NCBI RefSeq assembly: GCF_000003855.2
Contig: NW_003101648.1
Coordinates: 55,407-71,797, forward strand
Length of the DNA stretch: 16,391 bases
Origin: Blastomyces gilchristii SLH14081
Lineage: Eukaryota > Ascomycota > Eurotiomycetes > Onygenales > Ajellomycetaceae
Reading direction: 5' to 3'
This document shows, piece by piece, positions 8,381-16,391 of the stretch. The translations under genes were made by a program, and so were the position numbers. The first letter of the stretch is position 1, and every line of letters begins with the position of its first letter. The notes under the pieces are model-generated. The model made no database searches and was not told where the DNA came from. It was given only the letters and a program-made list of their open reading frames with translations.

Positions 8381-8788
8381 AGAAGATATGTTATTCATAA
8401 TAATATATTCATAATTATTAGAAGAAAAACAAGTTCTGACTATATTTCACAATGTGTTATACTTACTGCTAATGAACTGCCTGATATGAGCACTACAATA
8501 ACACTTGTTATGAGAACAGAGAGTCATTATCAGAAATGTGTACAATGTGATAGATGAACAGATTAAAAAGAGCTTGATGAAAAAGAAGGTATAGAAATCT
8601 TGTATAAGATGATAATATTTAATAATGATAATGATGAGAATAATGATTGAAGAATGAAAATGTTAGTGAATAAGTAATGTAAAAATAGTGAAAGTTTCTC
8701 TGAGAGCAGCTTACATTATAATCACATAAGCGTGACTGAATCTGATGAGAGAGAATGTAGTTCAGAAGAATGTACAATTATCAGATAA
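8381..8788 (+). pseudogene. Cys-containing quasi-open frame, unrecognised
   Basis: One frame from about 8381 to TAA 8786-8788 is open except for four stops (two TGA, two TAA), consistent with transition damage. It encodes a Cys-Val-Gln-Cys-Asp pair (about 8534-8548) that could be half of a zinc-binding motif. An Asn/Asp-rich acidic run follows (about 8620-8645), then a Ser/Glu-rich end with two further Cys. No family was recognised. The position suggests a 3' gene of element Y or a remnant of a different element. 8161-8380 upstream has no clear feature. Confidence 0.3.
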
Positions 8789-8819
8789 TAACACAGCCGC
8801 TTCTTAACACACTTATGAA

Positions 8820-8922
8820 TGTAAAGAGGCCATAGCGGCCACTAATTAATTTAGTATAATGTATATAAGAAGCCGGCGTACGCCTGTAATCGTACGCTGG
8901 CTCAAGAAACCTTTGAATCACA
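8820..8922. repeat. LTR-like CpG-retaining block with hairpin
   Basis: The block starts TGTAAAGAGGCC, closely resembling the TGTAAGAGGCC start of the X LTRs. It has a TATATAAG motif near 8862 and ends GAATCACA, so it has TG...CA ends. Inside, 8871-8882 and 8891-8902 form a 12-bp hairpin with one G-T type mismatch and an 8-base loop. It holds a cluster of CG steps in an otherwise depleted region. Right of it, 12 bp match X-family internal sequence, so 8922/8923 is an insertion junction. It may be a short or truncated LTR of a related element. No exact flanking duplication was found (ATGAA left, ACTGA right). Confidence 0.4.
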
Positions 8923-8934
8923 ACTGAAGGTTAT
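8923..8934 (-). repeat. Left remnant of older X-family copy X'
   Basis: ACTGAAGGTTAT here matches GCTGAAGGTTAT at 13010-13021 in X except for one G/A transition. Together with 14939 onward, it shows that X inserted into another copy of its own family. GTTAT at 8930-8934 is the left target duplication of X. Confidence 0.6.
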
Positions 8935-9263
8935 TGTAAGAGGCCTACGCCGAATAGATTGGTATAATATTATAGATCTTATATAACAAAGAGAAAAATG
9001 TTGAAGAAGGAAAGAAAGAGAAAGTGTAGAAATCAGCAATCAGAGTGAATATTTATACATGTATGTAATAGTATATACAGTGAAGCTTCAGAGTGGAAGA
9101 ATCTATACATATTTATAACAGCTGAGAATCAGTGATTGAGAATGACTGAGAATCAGAGCATACATATTCAAGAGTGAAGTGAAAGAATCTATGAAGTGAA
9201 GCAGAAGAATCTATGAAGTGTAACAGAATAGTCTATATAATTGATCAGGCGCAGCCTGCTACA
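8935..9263 (-). repeat. 3' LTR of element X
   Basis: 329 bp with TG...CA ends, nearly the same as 14610-14938 apart from transitions. On the plus strand it begins TGTAAGAGGCC and ends GCCTGCTACA. It contains a duplicated AGAATCTATGAAGTG-type unit (about 9188-9220) absent from the solo LTR. CpG survives mainly near the ends. The 5-base-stem hairpin near the right end (9246-9258) keeps pairing, although both arms differ from the other copies. Confidence 0.92.
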
Positions 9264-9281
9264 TTAGCCTTCTTCTTTCAG
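9264..9281 (-). promoter_or_regulatory. Polypurine tract of element X
   Basis: On the minus strand this reads CTGAAAGAAGAAGGCTAA directly before the 3' LTR. It is the expected location and composition of the plus-strand primer site. It overlaps the C-terminal Pol codons, and the TAA at 9264-9266 is in the pol frame. Confidence 0.7.
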
Positions 9282-10223
9282 AAGCAGTTCTCATCAGTCA
9301 AGAGTCACTGTTTCAGATAACATGAAACTCAGAGTTCAGATCAGTTGATCATAGTCAATTCATTTCATAAGATATTGCTGACTGCAGCTACAGAATCTCT
9401 TATTAAGAATATTCTCAATCTCTTACTCAAGCTTATTATCTTCTTCTATAATGTCTGATGACTATCAGTCAGAAGTCAGTTAAGAAGAAAACAGATCAGT
9501 GACAGTGTAATGAAGCAAGCTTGTATGAAATACATTATAAATCTCTGATAATGTATTAAGACAGTAGTTATGACTATCTAGAACTTCTATCACTTTATAT
9601 CTGATATGATAGTAATCTAGTGTATAAGATGAACATGTAATTCATATGTTCTTAAGATTCAATCATATCAGATCTTCTATCTTATATTGTTCAGTGAGAT
9701 CTTGATAAACATTGATTTAATTCTCTTAATCTTGTTTCACAGTTATTATAAAGATCTCTGCTCAATCACAAATATCTTGAAGCTTTGTTACTATATTATC
9801 AGCAATCTGAATCAGACTGTGAGAGTCTGGTACAAACTGTGTAGTCTCTAGAAGATTCAACACTTTCATATGATATTCATATATAAGAAAGAATGAGCTT
9901 ATATCTGTTAAAACAGTATCTTAATTATTGATAGCAATCTCTGTGTATAGAAGAAGATTATATCAATCATCTTATAAGTAATTACAGAACTTATAAAGAT
10001 AATTCTTTACAGTCTGAATTATTCATTCTGATATATCATTGATCTCAGAGTGATAGACAGTTGACAGACAGTATATAATCTTAAGAACTTGACAGATTCT
10101 TATTCAGAGAGTACTCACAAATTGACAGTTTTAATTCAATATTATTAATCTCAGTAACTCATATATCTGATAGAACAGACTTCATAGAAAAGCTTCAGTG
10201 ACTTGTTTAGTATTCATCTTATC

Positions 10224-10494
10224 TGTAAGAGGCCTACGCCGAATAGATCGGTATTATATTGATAGGTCTTATTTAACAAAGATAAAAATGTTAAAGAAGG
10301 AAAGAAAGATAAAGTGCGAGAATTGATGATTGAGGTGGATATTTATACATGTATGTGATGGTGTACGCGGTGGAGCTTCGGGGTGGAAGAATATACGCGC
10401 GTTCGTAGCGGCCGAGGATCGGCGATCGGGAATGGAAGAATCTATGAAGTGTAATGGAATAGTCTATATGATTGATCGGGCGCAGCCCGTCACA
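10224..10494 (-). repeat. Solo LTR of a related subfamily, scarcely mutated
   Basis: 271 bp with TG...CA ends and a perfect 5-bp duplication TTATC at 10219-10223 and 10495-10499. It is homologous to the X LTRs at both ends but lacks about 58 bp that the X LTRs have as local duplications, and it shows several transversions, so it is a separate subfamily. It keeps many CG steps (for example around 10370-10430), where the X LTRs carry TG or CA. It lies in the X integrase. It most likely arose by LTR-LTR recombination of a full element. Confidence 0.92.
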
Positions 10495-11120
10495 TTATCA
10501 TAAGATTTCAATATTACATCTTTACTCAATTAATTTATAATGATTAGAATGTTTCTATAATTCTTACTCTCAGATAGATTGATAGCAAAGTTAATCACTA
10601 CATCTCATTAGATTCTATCAGAAATATTAAGTAATTTCAATAGACCTTTTCTACAGTTCTTTTATAAGATAACAGAAGAACAGTGATTATAGTTTCAGAC
10701 AAAGTATCTGATACTGTTTAATATCTCAGATCAATAGAACTTTCAGAAGATCATTTTATACAGTTATTCACAGTCTAAATAACTGGTTATACATGAATCA
10801 TACATCTCTTATATTATCTGAGTGCATAAGAGTTTGAAGTAAGAGACTTAACATCATTTACAGAATTGTAGAGTGTTATTATCATCAATTGAATATTCTG
10901 AGATATCAATTCTTATATATAGTTCTGAAGGAAATCAGAGTGCTTCTTGATATACTGCTTCAGTAAGTACTTGAAGAAGTTCATTGATTTGAGCTGCTGT
11001 ATATCATAGCTCATCTAATGTAGATTCAGAAGAAGTTGAAATATCAGTGATAGTTCTAATTAAAGAAGTATATATAGTGCTGTGAGCTGTTTCATCTTGA
11101 TTAACTAGTATCTTCAAATT

Positions 11121-12520
11121 CAAGAGTCAGTGCTCTCAGTTCATTCAGTGAGTATCTGTTATATTGAATAATATATCTTACTCTTATTATAAAAGAGCAT
11201 CTGTTATCAAGTTCTGACTGTCAGAATAGTAGTATATTATAAAATGAAAGCAGCTTAAGAACTCAGATCATTGTATCTGTTATTCAGTGAGTTTATAGAT
11301 AGTTATAAAGTATCTGATATTTTTATAATCTGTGACTATCTCAAATTTGAAGATATTTTGAAGTTCAGAGTCTTATTCTTCTAAACAGTGTATAATTGTA
11401 AGAAGTTCCTTATCATAGATCTTATAATTGTATTTAATAAGACTCAGTTTCTTAGATATGAAGACATATGATTGTAAAACATCTTCATCATTATATTACA
11501 ATATCACTTCTTCTATTATATAGTCAGAGAAATAAGCATCAATAACTGTCTTACAATCAGAATCAAATATTATCAGCAGAGAAGTATTAATGAACATCTT
11601 CTTTATCTGTGTGAATATAGCTTCAGTATTCACTGATCACTGAAATACTGAGTTCTTTTTAATAAGTTCTGTAAGTGATCTCATGATATCTGAGAAGTTT
11701 TATATAAATCACTGATAGAAGTTAGTAAATTCAATAAAGCTTTATACATCTTTCACAGTACACAGAGCTTCTCATTCAAGAATAGTGAAGACTTTCTCAG
11801 AATTTATTCAAATTCTCTTATCAGCTTCTATAATAAAACTCAGATATTTAATACTCTTGACTTTAAAATCATACTTATCAATATCTATTGATAGTTCTGC
11901 TTCTCATAGCTGTTGTAATATCTTTTGCACATATTCTTGATATTCTTTTCTGAATTTATCAGTGAAGATGAGAATGTCATCAAGATATGCAGATATGAAT
12001 TTATCAAGGAAATCTCAGAGTGCTCAGTTGATATACTTCTGAAATGTACTGAGAGCATTAGTCAGTTCAAAGAGTGTGACTACTCATTCAAGAAGATTAT
12101 ATTGTGTTTGAAATGCTGTAAGTCACTCATCTTCTTCAGTGATATGAATCTTATTAAATGTAGCAATGACATCTCACTTTATAAATCATTGAGCTTGTTC
12201 AATATGAGCTAGAGTTTCATTGATAAGAGATAAAGAATAACAGTTCTTCTTTATTAATCTGTTCAATTCTTGATAATTCTCATAGAATCAGAGTTCTTCA
12301 CCTGGTTTCTTTGCAAAGAGAATAGAGACTGTGATGAAAGAGTTACTAATATATATGAATTCTTTATTCAACAGATCATTGAGTGTCTTTCAAAGAAGAA
12401 GAAGTTCATCTCAGAACATGTTATAAAGAGAGCCTTATAGTGATTCAGAGTTCTTGCTATTCTTCTTTTTCAACTTGATACTGTGGTTCACTTCTGAATC
12501 TTATAAGAGAGGTAGATTTG
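11121..12520 (-). pseudogene. pol: Reverse transcriptase and RNase H of element X
   Basis: This is the polymerase and RNase H part of Pol. RT runs from about 12520 to 11640 on the minus strand. The first catalytic Asp is in Lys-x-Asp-Val-Ile-Ala at 12171-12173. The YLDD box is fully kept at 11976-11987 (Ala-Tyr-Leu-Asp-Asp-Ile-Leu-Ile-Phe). RNase H follows, from about 11640 to 11130, with Ser-Lys-Lys-Leu-Ser, an Asp-Lys-Glu-Leu-Leu motif and a Thr-Asp-Tyr-Lys-Asn equivalent of Thr-Asp-His-Lys-Asn. In RT the stops I see are all TGA, largely at Trp positions, while Gln codons CAA and CAG persist. Family Pro and Gly residues are often Leu, Ser, Glu or Asp. The 95-codon plus-strand frame at 11925-12212 is only a shadow of this gene. 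Confidence 0.9.
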
Positions 12521-12749
12521 TAGCATTATTATCTTGTCAGAAGACATCTAGATATTCATAATATTATTGAGAGAGTTTCATATAAGAATCTGTTATTGTA
12601 ATGTGAGATAACTTTTCTAGAGTCTTTTTGATATTAATCAGACTGATGAAATAGATTGATATATAATTCTGCTATTGATAATTCTTTCAGTGACTTCTTT
12701 TTCTGAGCATTTCATAGGCATTGACAGAGATCTGTGTCAGATTCATAGT

Positions 12750-13110
12750 CTTGTGAATGTCATTCTTGTGAACTCTGTCATTGTTAGAAAATATTAAACT
12801 TCTGTTTCAAGTGTTCAACAAGATGCCTTGTTCAGATAGTCAGACAAGTTCTAATATAAGATTATAATCAAGATTATTAACTTTATATGCATAGGCATCT
12901 TTATGCTGATGTTCTCTGACATCTATGTTTAATTTCATCATGTAATGAGTGCAAACATCTTTTGAATCATCAAATTCTGCAAGAAGTCAGGGTTTTGATA
13001 AGAAGATATGCTGAAGGTTATAATGTCTCACAACTGAAGATTTAATCATTGCATAGTGACATAGATCACTGTCTATTATGGCTTTTATATTATACATGTT
13101 ATTAACTACA
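12750..13110 (-). pseudogene. pol: Protease region of element X
   Basis: Retropepsin-like. The frame reads Ile-Ile-Asp-Ser-Asp at plus-strand 13065-13079, where retropepsins have Asp-Ser/Thr-Gly; the catalytic Asp is kept (13071-13073) and the Gly has become Asp. A downstream Leu-Asp-Tyr-Asn-Leu-Ile-Leu-Glu-Leu segment corresponds to the hydrophobic Ile-Leu-Gly motif, with Gly to Glu. The frame is the same as that of RT and -1 relative to gag. 12521-12749 links protease and RT, with no motif recognised. Confidence 0.65.
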
Positions 13111-14278
13111 GTAGATATAAGAATCATGTTCATTGTCATTTTCTCTTCAAATTATTATTATCTGATCTCTTCAAGCTTCTGTTTACAAATTTGAACAGAA
13201 GCTAATCTTTTCTCTGTTTTACTGAGACATTCTTATAGTTATCTTCTGAATCTTTCTTCACTGCAATGTGGTTGGCATGGACAGACACTGATTCATTCTT
13301 CAAGTGAGGTGGCATGTAGACTGATCAGCAGTTGAAAGCAATGTGTTCTAATCAGTTACAGTTGATACACACTCTACATTGATATTGATTAGTAACTTCT
13401 TCAGAAGTGATTCTGGGGACTCAGAAGCCTGTTCAAACAGTGGAAACTCTTGCTTATGTATAGACATTTGAATCTATTCAGTTCATAGTATCTGCATCAT
13501 TACTGTTCTTCAGTGCAGATGTATAAGTAACTGAGATGTAACATCTTCTGTCACTGTTCTGTATACTCTTAAGCTTGATAAGATGATCATTCAATGTCTG
13601 AAGCTGTGTGCAGAAGCCTTCATAAGTTGAGTCTTTATTTATACTTATAAGTGTCTGTAAGAGTTTGAAAGTTAATATCTTCTTGAGCATGCTAATCTTT
13701 ATTTGATTCTTTCAAAATTGATCACCTGCTTCTAAGATCTTGGTGTTGAAGTCAGAAATGAATGTTATAAGAGAAATGTTTCTCTGTCAGATACTCTGTA
13801 ATCAATCTAATGTCTTCTGTTACATGACAGTGTCTTGAAACAGAATATCAAGATGTTTCATGATATTGTCAGACATTTGCAATGCTGGTTCACATACTTT
13901 TATTCATGAGTGAAACTTCTATTTCATATAATTCTTCAATTGTTCATTGATATATTAATCTTGATTAATTAATAAACTGATGACATCTTTATCTACACTC
14001 AGTTTCATGAGCATTTCTGTCCTTCATGATGAGTAGAGAGTGAGATCAGAAGTATTGAAATATATGAGAGCATCTAAGCATTCTTTCAGTGCTTTTGTAT
14101 TTGATTCTGTAGATGTTGAAATTGCATGAGTTAATTATTGAATCTCTTTGTATTAAAGTTATTGAGTTATGTACATGTCTGCTATCTGTTGCTGTTGTAA
14201 TTTTAACATTGCTCAGAGTCACTGAGATATCATCTCTATGCTTATACATGAGAATTCTCTTATATTATTGTTAGACAT
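13105..14278 (-). pseudogene. gag: Gag pseudogene of element X
   Basis: The ATG is at 14276-14278, about 331 bp after the 5' LTR. One frame runs through the capsid-like region, including an intact 70-codon stretch at 13478-13690, to a CCHC zinc knuckle at 13328-13369. There all four ligands survive (Cys-x2-Cys-x4-His-x4-Cys), with TGA at one internal position. A basic Lys/Arg tail follows. The first part is Gln-rich near 14180. Stops are mostly TGA, with a few TAA or TAG. Protease follows in the -1 frame. The 14046-14249 minus frame is a different register and is a shadow. Gag packages the RNA and assembles the particle. Confidence 0.82.
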
Positions 14279-14609
14279 GATTATATTGTTTTGTCAAATG
14301 TATGATATCTGTGAAATCTGAAGAAGTGTAATCATATTCTCATACATCTAAGTGTCAGAACTCTCAGGTTTTTCACTGACATTCTCTCATAAAATCTTAC
14401 TCTCTTCATAAGATCTCATTGCAGAGTCAGAGTGACTGATGAGCAAGCTTCTATCTGAAGACTCAGTGTCTGCTTAACTATTTAACTGTCTCTCTATTTC
14501 TTACATGTCATTACATGTTCAGATATCTCTCAATGAATAGTTATTTCTAATGAGGAGATAATGCATGAATAATCATTTTCTAATAAGAAGATGATGAACA
14601 TTTTTCTAG
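14279..14609 (-). other. 5' leader of element X
   Basis: 331 bp between the 5' LTR and the gag ATG, read on the minus strand. A primer-binding site should start at 14609 next to the LTR, but the sequence there (CTAGAAAAATG on the minus strand) gives no recognisable tRNA 3'-end complement, perhaps because of mutation. No other feature was seen. Confidence 0.6.
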
Positions 14610-14938
14610 TGTAAGAGGCCTACACTGAATAGATCAGTATAATATTATAGATCTTATATAACAAAGAGAAAAACATTGAAGAAGAAAAGAAAGAGAAAGT
14701 GTAGAAATCAGCAATCAGAGTGAATATTTATACACATATGTGATAGTGTATACAGTGAAGCTTCGGGGCAGAAGAATCTATACATGTTTGTGATGGCTGA
14801 GAATCAGTGATTGAGAATGGCTGAGAATCAGAGTGTACATGTTCGAGAGTGAAGTGGAAGAATCTATGAAGTGGAGTGAAAGAATCTATGAAGTGTAACG
14901 GAATAGTCTATATGATTGATCGGGCGCAGCCCGCCACA
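14610..14938 (-). repeat. 5' LTR of element X
   Basis: 329 bp with TG...CA ends, paired with 8935-9263. Differences from that copy in the aligned parts I compared are all transitions, for example CACTG versus CGCCG near 14624 and CGGGG versus CAGAG near 14765. The terminal hairpin CGGGC-GCA-GCCCG is at 14921-14933. The right flank GTTAT is the target duplication. Confidence 0.92.
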
Positions 14939-16391
14939 GTTATAATATCTGACAACTAAAGATTTAATCATTGTATAATAACATAGATCACTGTCTATCA
15001 TAGCTTTTATATTATACATATTGTCTATCACAGTAGATATAAGAAACACATTTATTATCATTTTCTCTTTAAATTATTATTATCTTATCTCTTCAAGCTT
15101 CTGCTTATGAATTTGAATAGAAGCTAATCTTTTCCCTGTTATATCAGAGCATTCTTATAGTTATCTTTCAAATTCTTCTTCAATGTGACATGATTGGCAC
15201 AGACTGACATCAATTCTTTCTTAGAATGAGAAGATATGTAGATTGATCAGTAGTTAGAAGTAATGTATTCTAATTAGTTATAATTGATACACACTTCTCA
15301 TTGACATCAATCAGCAACTTCTTCAGAAGTGATCTCAGAGACTCAGAAGCTTATTCAGGCAGCAGAGTCTCTTGTTTATATATAGATATTTAAGTCTACT
15401 CAATTCATAACATCTGTCTTATTATTATTGTTCTTTGATATAGATGTATAAGTGACTGAGATTAGACTGATCATGTGACCGTGTCTGAGACCAGAATCAG
15501 ATTTTTTGATAGTCTTATTACCAACTCGACTGATCTCATTACACAGTTTTAACATTAGATAGTAGTCTCATACTGTCTCAGTGAAACTTACTGTCTACTC
15601 TTATCACATTTTTCAAATAAGATCATGATTTTCACTTCTCAATTTAAATTATTTTTATTGCTTTAAATGACTTTAAATCTCATTTGAGCATTATCAAAAA
15701 GCATTACTTTTTAAAAAATTAAAAATAGTCTAAAAAAATCTTAAAATGTCTAAAAATAGTAACTTTATATCAAGAATGAGACTAAATAAAATCAAATGAA
15801 ATCACTTTCTTATTTTTTTCAAGTCATGATTTCATTTTAAGATCTGATATATAGTCACTTTGCATGTTTTTTTAATGACTAGTCCCAGCGGGATTCATGC
15901 CAAGAAATGTATGAGACCAGATCAAATGAGATCAAACGTGAAATTCATGGTCTCAGCAGTCAGTCTAACTGAGATGTAACATCTTCTACTGCTGTTCTGT
16001 ATACTTTTAAGCTTGATAAGACAGTCATTCAATGTCTGAAGTTATATACAGAAGCCTTTATAAGTCTGGTCTTTATCTATACTTATAAGAATCTGTAGAA
16101 GTTTGAAAGTTAATGTCTTCTTAAGCATGTTAATCTTCATTCAATTCTTTCAAGATTGATTATCTGCTTCTAGAATCTTGATGTTGAAGTCAGAGATGAA
16201 TGTTATAAGAGAAGTATTTCTCTGTTAAGTACTCTGTAATTAATCTAATGCTTTCTGCTGCATAGCAGTATCTCTGAACAGAATATCAAGATATCTAATA
16301 ATGTTGTCAGATGTATATGACACTGATTCACATGTTTTCATTTATGAATAAACTTCTGTTTCATGTGATCTTTTAATCAATCATTGATATA
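14939..16391 (-). pseudogene. gag: Older X-family fragment (X'): protease and gag, split by hAT-like element
   Basis: Collinear with X 13017-13954 once the third hAT-like element is removed (935 bp versus 933 bp after the duplication). Its minus-strand content is the start of protease (Asp-Ser-Asp motif in the chimeric frame ending near 15061) and then gag. The zinc knuckle at 15250-15291 is heavily damaged: two Cys and the His read Tyr. It is more mutated than X and runs off the window end. The 65-codon frame at 14864-15061 joins X' protease to X LTR sequence by chance of insertion and is not a gene. Confidence 0.85.
15463..15967. mobile_element. hAT-like non-autonomous element, copy 3
   Basis: 505 bp, with the same TAGACTG...CAGTCTA ends and perfect 8-bp repeats ACTGAGAT at 15455-15462 and 15968-15975. 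The empty site is visible at 13532-13541 in X, where ACTGAGATG is present once, so the duplication is directly proven by comparison. It is moderately mutated. The subterminal 10-mer occurs at 15882-15891, with a decayed second copy near the right end. Confidence 0.93.

Larger units (their letters stand above)
9264..11120 (-). pseudogene. pol: Integrase plus chromodomain of element X, split by solo LTR
   Basis: In coding order: the zinc-binding HHCC-like region (about 10860-10640); the first core motif, where the catalytic Asp is Asn (AAC, plus-strand 10590-10592); then the solo LTR at 10224-10494; then the rest of the core (10223 down to about 9850). The Glu motif (Glu-Ile-Asn...Glu) appears retained near 10040. 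A GPY/F-like module lies around 9540-9650 (Tyr-Lys-Val-Ile-Glu-Val-Leu-Asp). A chromodomain covers about 9310-9449: a Glu-rich start, Ile-Glu-Asn-Ile-Leu, Gln-Tyr-Leu-Met-Lys, then Tyr-Asp with expected Trp codons now TGA. Chromodomains steer integration towards marked chromatin. The frame ends at TAA abutting the LTR. The solo LTR and its duplication add 276 bp, keeping the frame. Confidence 0.85.
8935..14938 (-). mobile_element. Near-complete Ty3/gypsy chromovirus (element X)
   Basis: A 6004-bp element read right to left, with LTRs at 14610-14938 (5') and 8935-9263 (3') and a 5-bp duplication GTTAT at 8930-8934 and 14939-14943. The internal order is gag, protease, RT, RNase H, integrase, chromodomain, polypurine tract. 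A chromodomain after integrase defines the chromovirus branch of Ty3/gypsy. Pol can be read in one frame from about 13110 to 9264; checkpoints at 13071, 12171, 11976, 10590, 9582 and 9264 are all in register, even across the 276-bp solo-LTR insertion. It is inactivated by numerous TGA codons and other transitions rather than by indels. Confidence 0.92.

Noticed and set aside
9188..9220. Short direct repeats considered as a CRISPR-like array
   Set aside because: Only two imperfect units inside an LTR, with no regular spacers.
11925..12212. 95-codon plus-strand ORF
   Set aside because: It is antisense to the RT of element X, including its YLDD box, and has no independent support.
11860..12390. 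TGA could be read as Trp (mitochondrial or alternative code)
   Set aside because: Gly-to-Glu/Asp and Pro-to-Leu/Ser changes accompany the TGA codons, TAG and TAA also interrupt Y and gag, and the content is nuclear retrotransposons. Directed mutation explains all of it.
14046..14249. 67-codon minus-strand ORF
   Set aside because: It is on the gag strand but in a different register from the gag frame that links the ATG at 14278 to the zinc knuckle at 13328.
14864..15061. 65-codon minus-strand ORF spanning an LTR border
   Set aside because: The X' protease start is fused to X LTR by insertion; it is chimeric, not a gene.

Overview
This window is a nest of broken transposable elements from a eukaryotic genome, most likely a filamentous (ascomycete-type) fungus. 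The evidence is two Ty3/gypsy retrotransposons, one with a C-terminal chromodomain, a family of short hAT-like elements, extreme AT richness, and a dense load of C-to-T and G-to-A transitions resembling repeat-induced point mutation (RIP). I found no intact host gene, rRNA, tRNA, CRISPR array or bacterial operon.

Layout. (1) 1-70 keeps CpG and may be the end of a 5' LTR. (2) From about 71 to 6720, on the plus strand, lies a degenerate Ty3/gypsy element, called Y here: gag (485 to about 1640), protease, reverse transcriptase, RNase H, integrase and a C-terminal tail. Two hAT-like elements of about 505 bp interrupt its pol (2215-2718 and 2906-3411), each flanked by a perfect 8-bp target duplication. 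(3) 6721-8819 is unassigned; it holds two quasi-open frames, an Arg/Ser/Asp-rich ORF and some inverted repeats. (4) 8820-8922 is a small CpG-retaining, LTR-like block with a hairpin. (5) 8935-14938 is a nearly complete chromovirus on the minus strand, called X here: two 329-bp LTRs, a GTTAT target duplication, gag, protease, RT, RNase H, integrase, chromodomain and polypurine tract. A scarcely mutated 271-bp solo LTR of a related subfamily (10224-10494, TTATC duplication) sits inside its integrase. (6) 14939-16391, plus 12 bp at 8923-8934, is an older copy of the X family (X') into which X inserted. X' carries a third hAT-like element (15463-15967, 8-bp duplication ACTGAGAT).

Relative history. 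X' came first. X inserted into the protease region of X'. The third hAT-like copy is in the X' gag region. The two other hAT-like copies entered Y pol after Y itself was in place. A transition-only mutation process then hit everything heavily, but left the solo LTR, one hAT-like copy, a patch of the Y integrase and several element ends comparatively untouched.

The most notable signal is the mutation context. From about 61 to 1500 I see no CpG, CpC or GpG, while CpA and TpG are common. In the X RT, Trp-position codons have become TGA and Gly/Pro codons have changed, but the Gln codons CAA and CAG survive. This differs from classical CpA-directed RIP. Element boundaries were set from duplications and terminal motifs; domain calls come from reading frames by eye, with no database search.
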